Positions 33,741 to 44,648 of a DNA stretch of 64,000 bases are shown piece by piece. Origin of the DNA: Seison nebaliae (taxonomy: Eukaryota > Rotifera > Pararotatoria > Seisonacea > Seisonidae); NCBI GenBank assembly GCA_023231475.1, contig JALJEE010003034.1, forward strand, positions 29,622 through 93,621. The letters are read 5' to 3'. The translations under genes were made by a program, and so were the position numbers. How positions within the stretch are numbered: the stretch's first letter is position 1; the number at the start of each line of letters is the position of its first letter. The notes under the pieces were generated by a model. It worked only from the letters and a program-made list of their open reading frames with translations, was not told where the DNA came from and ran no database searches.

Positions 33741-36700
33741 CTATTGAATGGCACAAGTTTCTTTCGGATGAGATTTCTTTCCTGGACCAACGAAAAAACC
33801 TTTTCTTCCTTTACCCCACGAATCGTGAATGATATCACCAAATCCATCTCTGACCTTATTGAAGAACATTTCACTCATACCTGCTGCAATTTGTCTTCCG
33901 AAAGGATTATCTGCCAAACCTGGCATAAATTGCACCATAACGCCCGAAAGTAGACGGGCAGCAGGAGCAGCAAATTTACTTTTCTCTTCTTCATCTCGAT
34001 CACTTAATAAATTAGAGAAAGAGGAAATCAGTCCAGTTAAATCAAATGAATTATTATTATGGACTGTCTGAAGTGACATATCTTCATTTTCACCGTAAGT
34101 GGTATTGGCAAAACCTCCATAATTGTTATATCCCCATTGGGAATATTCTTGACCACCTTCATATGGATCTCCATAATTGTTACCTTGATTCAGACGTGGG
34201 ACGGATTGAGTTAAAATTGAATCAAGTGCCTTCGACACTGTGGAATTATTGGATATATGTTTTTGTGCCATTGAATTGAAGAGATCTAAGATGTAAATTA
34301 CGTAAATAAAATGAAATTGAGAGCATTAAAAGAATAACTTATTACTTGAAATCCTCCGTTCGAATTCATATATTGACCACCGAATTGGGCCAACAATTGA
34401 CGAAGGAGATCGTTGAGATTTACCTGATTCATCGGTTTCCATTTATTTTCATCTTCATATTTCTTCGAACATTAAACGGTGAATATTTGAAAAAAAAAAA
34501 AATTTCTCTAACCGGCAAATTTTCTGGGCCTGGATTATACGGTATCTTATATGTACCATTTGCTGGTTTTTCAGTAAATAATCGTACCAAAAATTGACCA
34601 TCTTGATTCTCATGATAAGTGGAAGGAATAAAGATGTAATATCCTGGATCTAATCGCAGACGTGCTGTTACCTTAAGGAAATGTGACAAAGAATAATTTT
34701 AACATATTTCTGTTCAAAACTTAACTTCTCTCATATTGATATAACTACCAGTAGATCCAACTTTCCTCAGTTGATGAGCAGATAACTTGACTGCTCCTTG
34801 TCCTTGTTCTGCTATTATTTGTTCGGCGACAGCATCATCTTTCACTTGATATGTTCTTAATTGAACATAATATTCTCCACTATTTGCCATATCGGCTTGT
34901 TCCATTCGTCTTTGTCTTGAATGTTTCTGGATGAGTGACATTAAAATGGTACATTTGGGATCATGATCATTTTCGTCTGGATCTTCTACTTTCATCAAAT
35001 ATTGTGGATTAGTCCAAAACGAATCTAAAATTAATAATGATATGAAGAAATTGAAGAAATAAAAGGAACAATGAGAAGCATTTCCACATCCACCAGCCGA
35101 TAATCCATTTTTCCAATTTCCATGATACTGAGTTAAACACCAAGTTAAATCTTTCTGAAAAAGTAGAAGAAGTAAAACGAAATAGAAATTGATAGAGATT
35201 GAAATTCAAGTAACATCTCTTGCTTGAATTTCTTCGGAAAAAGCATCAGGTGTCAAATGAACAATTTGGAATCGTTGGAAGTTTTCCGTCCAATCTCGAA
35301 AATTCATCCTGTTAATCGGATTATAATAAATCATATCAAGGAAATGATTCTAACCAAAATTCACCATCATGATCTTTAACCAATCCTAAATGTTGTTGAC
35401 CTTCAGGGCTGACGTTATTCCACAAATGAGAACTTCAAAAATTTTTAATTTGAATTTAATTTCGGTTGGTTAAGAATTTTGATTTAAACTTGTCACTCCA
35501 ATCACCATTCCATTCCACTTCATTACCCCACGGATTTCTCAATCTTAATAGTCTACATGTTCTTCCATGGATTTTGAATCGTGCTACTCGTGTAATTGAG
35601 AAAGCATGACCTCGTACCAGTCCATTGCTCAATCGAGCTTCTTTCACATTAGGATCAGCCTAATTAATGATAAGAAAAGAATAAGTTAGAGACGATAAAT
35701 TGAAGATTAACATCAATAGAACATCCCATTAATGAATTGAGTTTACTTGCTTGTAATATGATGTCGAAAAAGTTTCGTTTTGATCTAACATCCTTTAATT
35801 CAAAATTTTCTTGTACTCCACCTGTCATATCAGTCAAGGCATCAGCTGTTAATCCGCCTTCCAACGTTTCATAAGAACCGTTCAATTTTGCATAAGCTTT
35901 CTCCATCAAACATGGCCAAAATTCATTAGGTTGTTCCTTATTCTTGCAAAATATTACTTTGTTATTAACACATGGTAACAAATCGTCGACGACGACATCT
36001 ACCCATTCGCCAAAACGCCAAAATCTGAAGTGGAATATTCCTAACAACATTTAAAAATAACGATATAAAAATATGGTTTTACCTCCATATGATGGATCCT
36101 GATCAGGTAATCCTTGATCTTTTGGAACAATGTGAGTAAATATCTTCCCATTAGTCGCTACCACAGCTGCTCCGGCAATAAACCAGCAGTTACCTAACAT
36201 TCCTTGGTCGAGGTCCATACGACTCGGTCCACCAACAAAGAAGCTTGCATCTTGACGCATTTCCTAGAAAGTGAATGGATATTATAATATTTTTTATTTA
36301 TAACGATAAACTTGTGGTCGTTTCCATTCGATGGAATGGGGAGTTGATTTAGTGTAATATATAGAGGAGCCTTCCGGTGGGAATTCGGGATCGACAAATA
36401 AATTTTCTGAATTATAATATGGTTTCAATTGTTCATATACTTGTCCTTTATATGGTCTGACTTCTGAAGAGACACCATCAACCTGTAAAGGATTAAACAT
36501 ATCCGATTGCCCATAAGCAAGAGGTGTCTTAGTTTTTATACCGGCAGTTGGGTCATCTGTCACATCATCATCCGGTTCTGCCGTATCATCGGCTCCCACA
36601 CCTCCTCGAGCTTCTACAACCGATTCATCGAAATCGAAGTCTTCATCTTCTCCATCGATATCGTCGTCATCATTCAAATTAATCTCAAAATGTTCTTCTG

Positions 36701-37055
36701 GAGCTGGTGGATAATAGTCTGGATTTTCCCCATATCCTTCTTCTCCATAACTTCCGTCTCCTTGATCTCCCCCTTCATATCCACTTCTTCCATAATTATC
36801 ACCGTCTCCTCCATAACCATCTCCTCCCCCATTTTCGCCCCATTGTCGTCCTCTACCGCTATGATGATGACCATGATGACCTCTTCCATGTCCACCTCTA
36901 CCATGACGTCCGTGGCCGTGATGTTGATCAGTGAAATTTTGGAAGAAATCACCTACTTGTCCGGACCAATCGCCAATGTCAGCTTGTTGAACAAATCGTT
37001 GACCGAACTCTTGTCCAAATTGACGAAATTGATCGAAATTGTCTCTATTCCACAT
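33741..37055 (-). CDS. Calpain with Gly/His-rich N-terminus and C-terminal CaaX box
   Basis: Calcium-dependent cysteine protease. Eleven exons: 37055-36312, 36263-36083, 36040-35712, 35659-35490, 35432-35355, 35308-35215, 35154-35070, 35024-34726, 34671-34513, 34423-34339, 34285-33741; about 922 residues. Residues 1-150 are Gly/His/Tyr-rich (HGRHGRGGHGRGHHGHHH), then acidic. The protease core has catalytic Cys274 (QGMLGNCW), His436 (LVRGHAFSI) and Asn460 (RLRNPWG), then EFWMNFRDW. The C2-like domain includes GNWKNGLSAGGC and the RLRLDPGYYIFIPSTY block. In place of the penta-EF-hand domain is a tail of about 220 residues, ending in a basic region and CAIQ, a CaaX prenylation signal (terminal Gln favours farnesyl). 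The junction 34338-34286 depends on a GTTATT donor. Known relatives without EF-hands include nematode CLP-1. Confidence 0.9.
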
Positions 37056-37723
37056 GACTGTTCAATGAAACGAAACTCTTGGAAACGATAAATGACAAAT
37101 GAAAATTTTAAATCGGTGACTATTTTTTGGAGTTTATACATCAAAAGAGAAAACATAGTTTGAAAACAATCATATTAACGACCTTCAATCAATGACTCAT
37201 TCATGTTCTTCACTGTCTCATTGAGAATTACATGGGAAACTTTGATTTTATTTTTCATTATGTTTTACCATTATGGTAAGCGATTTGTGATTAGGAGTAT
37301 TAATACAACCAATTATCTTTAACCAAACTTCAAATTCAAAATACGGAAAATCATAGATATCTGCATATCTAACATATTGTAAGTAATCTCAATAATTGTC
37401 AGTACACTTATATTTAGTTATTCATTTTCCATCTTAATTTCATTTCATCATTAAAGTAATTTCCGATTAATTATATCATAATTATTCAAATTAATAACTT
37501 TATAAACTCTTCAAATTTTTAAATAGTTTAAAATAATTGTTAAAACCTTGAAAGCTATGAGAGAAAACATTTCCAGATTTCGTATCTTCTCTTAGCCTAA
37601 TTCAATAGAAAGGAAAAGAATTTAAAGAATTAGAAGGAAAGAATTTTCTTCGTTTTCGACAAATGTAAAGCTCTCAAAAATTAATTAAGATTCACGAGTC
37701 TAAAATATATTAGATTAATATCA
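37056..37723. other. Divergent promoter region between calpain and PNO1
   Basis: 668 bp of AT-rich DNA between two divergent start codons. No coding frame and no recognisable element. The last 30 bp upstream of PNO1 are purine-poor and contain no upstream ATG. Confidence 0.4.
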
Positions 37724-38498
37724 ATGGAGGAAGAAAATGATATCGAATTGGTAGACAACAGGAAGCGTCATGACGAAGATATGGAAGTTGAGGAGAAGAT
37801 AATTGAGAAAGATAATTCGGAGAAGAAGAAACAGACGAAAGTGCAATGGAGGAAAGTGGCAATTCCAAAGAACAGACGTTCTTATTTGAAAAAGAATTGG
37901 ATGAAAATTATGGAGACATTAGTTAATCAATTGAATCTCCAAGTACGTTATAATACCGCCACTCATAATGTAGAAATGCGAGTTATATTTCTCTTCAAAA
38001 ATTTCTTCTTCTAAAATATTTTATTTCGATTATCATAAAAGACATGTGAGAAAACGGATGATATTTCTATTATTCAGAAAGCATGTGATTTCATTAATGC
38101 ATTCGCTCTCGGTTTTGAGATAGATGATGCGATTACTTTAATTCGTTTAGATGACTTATTTCTCGAATCATTTTATGTCACTGACGGTTCTCACTTTTTT
38201 AATAATTTCAATTAACATTTCTTAACGTTTTTAATTAAAAGTCAAATACTTGAAAGGAGATAGTCTTTCAAGAGCGATTGGTCGTATCGCTGGTCATAAT
38301 GGAAAGACGAAATATACTATCGAAAACGTGACAAAAACTAGAATTGTCGTAGCAGATTGTCGAATTCATATTCTGGGAAGTTATGAGAATATCGCAGTAG
38401 CAAAACGATCAATTTGTAATTTGATTATGGGATCTCCTCCCTCCAAAATTTACGGTCGATTGAGATCATTCGCTTCGAAAGGAATGAAATCATTTTAA
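37724..38498 (+). CDS. PNO1: PNO1/Dim2, KH-domain 40S assembly factor
   Basis: RNA-binding partner of the endonuclease NOB1, needed for 18S rRNA 3' maturation in the nucleolus and cytoplasm. Exons 37724-37981, 38042-38186 and 38242-38498 give 219 residues. An acidic/basic N-terminus leads to KVAIPKNRRSYLKKNWMKI (human RKIPVPANRYTPLKENWMKI). Junctions fall at EMR/TCEKT and TD/VKYLKGD. The last exon contains LSRAIGRIAGHNGKTKYTIE, nearly identical to human, then RIHILGSYENI and NLIMGSPPSKIYG. The GxxG loop appears as GHNG. Introns are 60 and 55 bp with GTT donors. Its stop is 80 bp from the stop of the convergent micro-exon gene. Confidence 0.95.
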
Positions 38499-38578
38499 TT
38501 AAACGGAAATTCGAAATAAATTTTATTCTTTCGTCACAAAAATCTTTTTTACTTATAAGTTCGTTTAAAATAAATTGT

Positions 38579-41500
38579 CTATATTGTTACTCTGAAAACG
38601 CCACGAACATGTCCGTAAGAACCAGCTGGTGTGTTACTCGATTCCTTCCCAATAATCGTATCCGTAGAGTAGAAGACTTCATATTTATCATTCATATATC
38701 TTAAGGAGAAGTATTGGCGAGTTGCCAATGGATATCGTGCATCATTCAAGTGTACGACACATATATTAATCGACTGGACTTTATTCAAATCAGGCAGATC
38801 GAGATGTTTCGCTAGAGACAATACGTCATAGATTTCCTGCTGAAACCCTCCCAATTGATAACAAATATTCAATCCAATTTGAACGACACATGAGAAGATG
38901 CCACTTGTCGCTGCATCCGTCGAGAACTTCTCCAATTTCTTATAAGTTAAATCAGGTATCACCAAAACTTTTTTCGTCGGACTGATAACCATATATCCAC
39001 TGGAAAGTATTTTTGGTTCTTTCGAACCATCATAAATAAACTGTCTGTGTTGATTTCCATAGAATACGAAATTATGTAAATGTAGTCCTGCATCAAACCA
39101 ATTATTGACAGTTTTCAAATATTTAAAAATCACTAACCGTTCTTCGAATTGATTAATACATCTTCCGGTCCAGCATCTTTATCCGAACATGCAAACGCCA
39201 ATTGAATATACATATATTTCTGAAGACCTTTGCATAAGTCGAAAGGTATTTCCAATTTAGCGAAGTCGGCTAAAATTGGAACGATGGGAAGTCCAGCTCT
39301 ATTGAAATCGTTCTTAATTTATAGACCACAATATAAAAGAAAGAATAACATTGCTTGTAATTCATTACGGATGTCAATTGAGCATGCTTGTGGGGGAATA
39401 GTATTGATATCTTCCATCTTCTGAGTGATTTGCGCTTTCGTCAAATAAGTTCGGAAAACAGCATTCACTATTTGAACTGTGCCACCTATTAAGATATTAA
39501 GAAAATTTCAGAATAAATTGATGACGATCATTAAGAGGAAACCTTCACAATAAATAACTTCTGTTTCACCATAAGCTATATTCCGTCGATGTAATTCAGC
39601 AAGTTTCGATATTCCAATTTTGTATGTTTTACACATCTCGTAAAATTTAGTCAATTTATCTTTAACAACTTCCAGTTTTTTCGCTTCATACGAGATGTGC
39701 GAACCTAAATAATCGACATCTGTTCATAATTTATAGAAAGTTTATTAAAATGATAATTTTCATTAACATGGAGTTACTGCCGTATTCGGAGTCAGTGTAC
39801 TAGTATCTGTACTTGTAACCTTTCCCAAAATATGGAGAACTTGATCTGAAAACGATTGAAGCAAATAATTGGAAAGGTTTATCATTTAACAAAAAAAACC
39901 GTAAAATTCCCCAGTTGTTTGTGCCAATTTTTTCGCTAATTTGTCATGTTCTGTAACCGAAGTTTTTAATACTAAAATCATTCAATTTAAATAACTTTTT
40001 TGCAGATCGAAAATTTTTACTCGTTTGTTCAAAATGCTTTTAAAGAAATCTTCGCTATTTCCATCAGGACCGATAAATTTAAACATTGTGTCATTGATTT
40101 GTTTGATGGTGTCTTCTAATTCTATCAGATTCGACGAAAAATATTAGTTCATATTGAGATTTAATATATTATGAAACTTTTCCGAATTGTTTCCAGTTGA
40201 CTATTCTGTTTATTCACATTGTTATCTAATGGACCTATGAGTTTTGCTATTCGAAACATATTCGAATGATTTGAGATCAATAATAATTATATTAACTGTA
40301 ATAGGTAATATTGTTTTGAGTATATGTTAATTGAATATTGTATATTTGGATTTCTAACAATATTTTCAATCAGAACATAGGGAAAAATTATTGAAACTTT
40401 CTTTCGCATCTAATATCAGGTCTTGAAGGCTTTTAGTTGTTTCGCATGTGGTGGAAAGATCAGATCCTACAGTTTAAAGAATTTTATTAAACAAATTCTT
40501 GAAAAATTAAGTTTGAACCAATTCCACTTTTTTGTAAACTCAAAAGTTTTCTTTCTCGTTTCTTGGTACGTAAAGCTGAAATTAAAAATATTTTAGAATT
40601 TCCATGAATTAAGGAATCAAACTTCGATCTAATTCAGGAATATTGTCTTCTAATTTCTTCATTGCTGTAATAATTGAATTCGTTGTATTATCTATAAGGA
40701 AGATGAATAAGTATATTTAAGAAAGATTATCACAATATTAACAGATAAGTAAATTCTTTGCTTTAAATAGTTCCAACGCAATCTTTTGCTTCAACAAATC
40801 TATTTGAATTATTGAATTGAACAAATATTAATACAACGAGTGATAAATTAATGGATGAAACCTTTTACTATGTCTTTAAATTGTTCGTCTATTTTCTGCC
40901 TGACAACAATTTGACCTCGAACTTTTGAAAAGTTTATGAGAAACAAACTGTTCTTCAACAACTAACTGAGATCGCTTTGATTTAATAGTAGTGAATTATA
41001 CGCATCAGTCATAGCTGGAATTGACAGATATGATTAGAACGATAATAAAAAAATGTTTTTGATTTTCAGTAAGATAACCTCCATACAAATTATTCGAATC
41101 AGCAATCGATTTCTGTGTTAATTGTTCCACTTCGTTTGATCGTTCTGTCCAATCAACTGGAATAAAAATTTAGTTTGACTATCATTAATTAAACAAAAAA
41201 AATTTTAACTTGGATCAACTGATCCATCTTTCAGTGCTCGAAATTCATTTTTTCTTTTTTCAACCTCTAAAATTGGATCATTTCTTTACACAATAAAATT
41301 TGGAAATCGAACCTGAAGTCAAATGTGCTACGTACATAAATGATTGAGCAATTTTATTATTAATTTGACTATTCTGTTCCACTAACGTAATGAAAATAGT
41401 CTAATGATATCAAGAAACGAATTGAAATTAACATATTTTAAATATGCTGTTCTTACCAAAGTTGAGTTGAGGAACAACGGCCGCATTTGTTACAACTTGA

Positions 41501-42254
41501 TCGAGAGTTTTGTATTTCTCTGATAATGTTTGATATTCCGTCTGTTTAGCAGTATTTTCTTGATCTTTTTGTAGCCGTGGATGATATAGTTTTACTAGAT
41601 TCTATCTAACCTAATGTTGTCAACATTTCATCATCAGTTTTATATTGTTGATCTTAAAGAAATCGAACAAGCTTTGTAGAACTTATCGAGATTAAAAGAA
41701 ACTTAAAGAATTGTATACAGTTTCCACGTCGATTTTATCCTTGATCAAACTATTCATTGCTAAAAGTATTAACGAAAATTAATATTAAAATCTAATGAAA
41801 ATTTAAACTTTTTTCCAAATAATTTATATCACTAGACGCATTCCCCGTAAGTTCGTCCTTATCTAAGAATATAAGAAGATTAATATCTCTCTTGCACAAA
41901 AAAAGAAGAAAAGAATATTAACAAAGACTTTGATATTGCATCTTCAACATTTTCAATTCATTTTCTAGAGATAAAACTTCTGAAATTATGGAATATTACT
42001 ATGATTGAAGAAAATTTTAAATAAATAAATATACCATTATTCAATGTGGGTAATTGCCTGGCATGTCTTTTTACTTCGTTTGGTAATGTCTCATATTTCA
42101 CTTTAATGAGAAAGATTACAGTTTAATTTCATTGACAATATTAACTCGAGTAAAATATCTTATCCAAACTGAGAAGGTCATCGGGTAGCGACCAATATTT
42201 ATTGAAATTGATAATTAGTATAAGGAAACAAAATAGAAGATTTAATGTCCTCAT
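38579..42254 (-). CDS. Secreted 24-exon micro-exon gene, family unknown
   Basis: Not recognised. 24 exons give about 774 residues: 42254-42146, 42100-42035, 41979-41929, 41862-41809, 41759-41703, 41652-41611, 41564-41457, 41381-41313, 41266-41210, 41156-41079, 41014-40967, 40921-40862, 40799-40743, 40691-40623, 40575-40519, 40466-40377, 40246-40178, 40121-40071, 39971-39900, 39845-39768, 39719-39543, 39485-39350, 39298-39138, 39087-38579. A clear signal peptide opens it (LLFCFLILIINF). Exons 2-20 encode 14-36 residues each, mostly helical and polar with few Cys; the last exon is a 169-residue possible globular domain. Exons 2-21 are all multiples of three, and every intron is phase 1 except the one after exon 22 (phase 2). 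The donor of exon 18 is the weakest choice. The likely product is an extracellular coiled-coil protein with splice variants. Confidence 0.72.
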
Positions 42255-43078
42255 ATTTTCTTCTCAAAATTCTAATGGAAATGTCTCTTCAAATTACTAA
42301 ACAAATTTATATAAGTTTGAATAAAAAATGAAAACTTTTAAGAACCTTACATAGACATTCTAATTGGGATAAATAAGAGGAATCGAAGAATATATGTGGA
42401 AGCAGTATAAAAAACTTTTCCGCTAATATGGAAAATTTTTTTTTTTTGAATTTTATTTTATGAGATTTATTCATTTAGTTAAAATTTATTTAGTATAAAA
42501 ATTAATGTTCTTTATAATAAAGAAAACATGGAACAACATTCAAAAATGCGGGCGACAAGAAAACGGATGTAAATTAAGAGTCGTCATTCACGACCTAGTG
42601 ATACGATCCTACACCACCCCAGGATCATCATATGCCTACCCTTATGTTGTCTTTCTAGGTTGATAATAATTTTTAACAGTGAGGATAACCAATCATCAAC
42701 GGACACATAAAAAGAATAGGTAAATTACCTAAGGTAATTGATATAACAACAATTATAATCAGCAATCAACTATATTAATACTTTCACTACTTTTCTCTAT
42801 CAAAGCAAACTTATCATTTACTGATAATAAATTCAAGGAATATCCACAAAGCGAGACCAAATTCTTGTGTTGTTCGGCGGTAATTTGCAGATAAAATATT
42901 AATATTATTATTTATTAATCACAGTGAGTGATAGAAAATTCCGATGAGGGATAAAATTAAGAAAAAATAGGGAAAAAAACACATGTAACGGAAGTAAAAG
43001 AAATTAAAATATAAGTGAGAAGATGAAGGATGGGAATAGTCAAGACATAATGTTCAAGACATCACTCTAACGGACAAT
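42255..43078. other. Gap; probable 3' part of the retroelement
   Basis: Upstream flank of the micro-exon gene (42255-42500) and then DNA of higher complexity (42545-42680, with gtcgtcattcacgacctag and ccaccccagg) that reads as untranslated 3' sequence of the minus-strand retroelement next to it. No open frame. Boundaries and target-site duplication could not be identified. Confidence 0.35.
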
Positions 43079-44188
43079 CTAATAATCGTATAGAGTGTTG
43101 CCGTTTAAGAATTTTGAGAGCGCGGTATAATCATTCTGTTCGAGCATAATCCTGGCATCGGAGAGATGTGGACGAAACTTTGATGGAAGAAAACTAGATG
43201 AAGAAAAGTTAAGAATAAAATTTTGGAACTCAGAGGAAGTTGGTGAAAACGGTAGATCATAATAATGTGGAACATGTCCTAGAATCGACCGATCAGTTTT
43301 GAGCATCTCTACGATTAACAAATCCATTCCTTGAAACGACGGATTCGTCGAAACTCCATCCAAGATTCTTAAGATCTGAAAAGGAACCAGATCAGTGAGG
43401 GAAAAGAGAAACGCTCTATTGCAACGACGAAAACAACCGATCAAACAGCGTACAGCCCTGGAGAAGGATCTGTCCATCGCTAAGAAAGAGTTCGAAGAAG
43501 CCACGAAGATGGAATCCAATCCGAATAGTGGCTGAACTAAAATGGTGAAAGGATATTCTTACGTTAGTTCTTAAGGGAAAGAATTTGACACGATTAAGAA
43601 GGGAGAAATAAGTTCGACAAAACGATGATCGAATATTATCGAGAGAACTAGAAGAGAGCTTCCAAGAATCAAGATGGCCACCAAGGAAACGGGTAGATGA
43701 AGACAATTTGATTGGGGAATCGGTGATTCGATTACCTGCCGTGGAAATTGTAACATTCTTCGACGGATTTACAGCAATGTGTAGATTCTTCAATGCTAAT
43801 ATGGTGAATGTTGATAGATCCAACAAAATTCGATTAGATGTGGAGAACAGCACAATATTGTCGGCATATGCATATGCTGCTGGAACTCGCAAGGAATTAA
43901 CTTGAATAGAAGAACGAGAATTGATGAGATCGGTCCAAGAATCGAGCCTTGACGGACTCCACGGTTGACTTCAAAAGATGAGGACTGTAGATTTTAAACC
44001 GAAACAGAACAGTATGACCGTGAACACAACGGTCTTATGAACGACAATATCGAATGATGAACCCCACGAGATCGTAGAGTATGGAGGGCAGGAAGCACAT
44101 CGATGGAGTCGAATGCCCTTGATGAATATGAAGAGGACGGTTCGTTGTTCTGTGATAATAGATCAAAGATCTTAAAATAGCTATACAT
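43079..44188 (-). mobile_element. Decayed non-LTR retrotransposon, reverse transcriptase part
   Basis: Three overlapping minus-strand frames together give the core of a non-LTR reverse transcriptase, in order. At 44188-43994 is an AFDSIDVLPALHTLRSRGV block. At about 43955-43900 is RGVRQGSILGP, the hallmark motif. At 43892-43416 is the catalytic loop AYADNIVLFS followed by NPSKN and RFLGGHL. A thumb-like C-terminal frame runs from 43519 to 43079. The frames are separated by a stop codon and frameshifts. The catalytic YADD is YADN. The 5' part and any endonuclease are missing. It is a dead 5'-truncated copy; the clade cannot be named safely. Confidence 0.75.
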
Positions 44189-44648
44189 GGATGTTATTAT
44201 TTTAGTTTTAAAAATTGCTCTTTTAACAACAACATGAGCTCCTGACCGCTCTTTTTTTGCCCATGCCTGCTATATAGTATATGTTATAATACTAATGACG
44301 AAAAAATTAGAAGGATGGAAGAACGAATGATAAATAATGGAAGAAAAATTAAGGAATATTAATTATAATATTTAGTAAGGAATTGAAAGTTAATCTCAAT
44401 AATTATTACCGTTCACATTAAAATTAACTCATAAGTGACTCTTATACCACTTTGTCCAGCTAGCTTCTCATGAAGTTAGCGAAGTTGAATATGAATTAAG
44501 ATGTTTAGTAAGGATGCTTAGAATTTGAGAAAACTGAATTTCGGTAACTTTAAATTAGATTATTTATGGCAATTAGACCTTGTTATTATATCAAATAGAG
44601 TTTCTATAACAATATAATTATTACGTAATAGCATTAAGAATACGTCCA
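44189..44648. other. Gap between retroelement and TRPM-like gene
   Basis: 460 bp without a supported frame. It separates the dead retroelement from the first recognised exon of the channel gene. Missing upstream channel exons could lie here or beyond the insertion, but none was recognised. Confidence 0.35.

Noticed and set aside
36507-37091. Long plus-strand frames opposite the calpain N-terminus
   Set aside because: Shadows of the Gly/His/Asp-rich coding strand; repetitive composition keeps the other strand open by chance.
39972-39995. A 24-bp intron in the micro-exon gene
   Set aside because: Every other supported intron is at least about 42 bp; a GTCCTG donor at 40070 gives a 99-bp intron and a frame-neutral exon instead. 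This junction remains the least certain in the gene.
42545-42680. Structured RNA gene in the higher-complexity stretch
   Set aside because: No tRNA, snRNA or riboswitch pattern found; it adjoins the minus-strand retroelement and is better explained as its 3' untranslated part.
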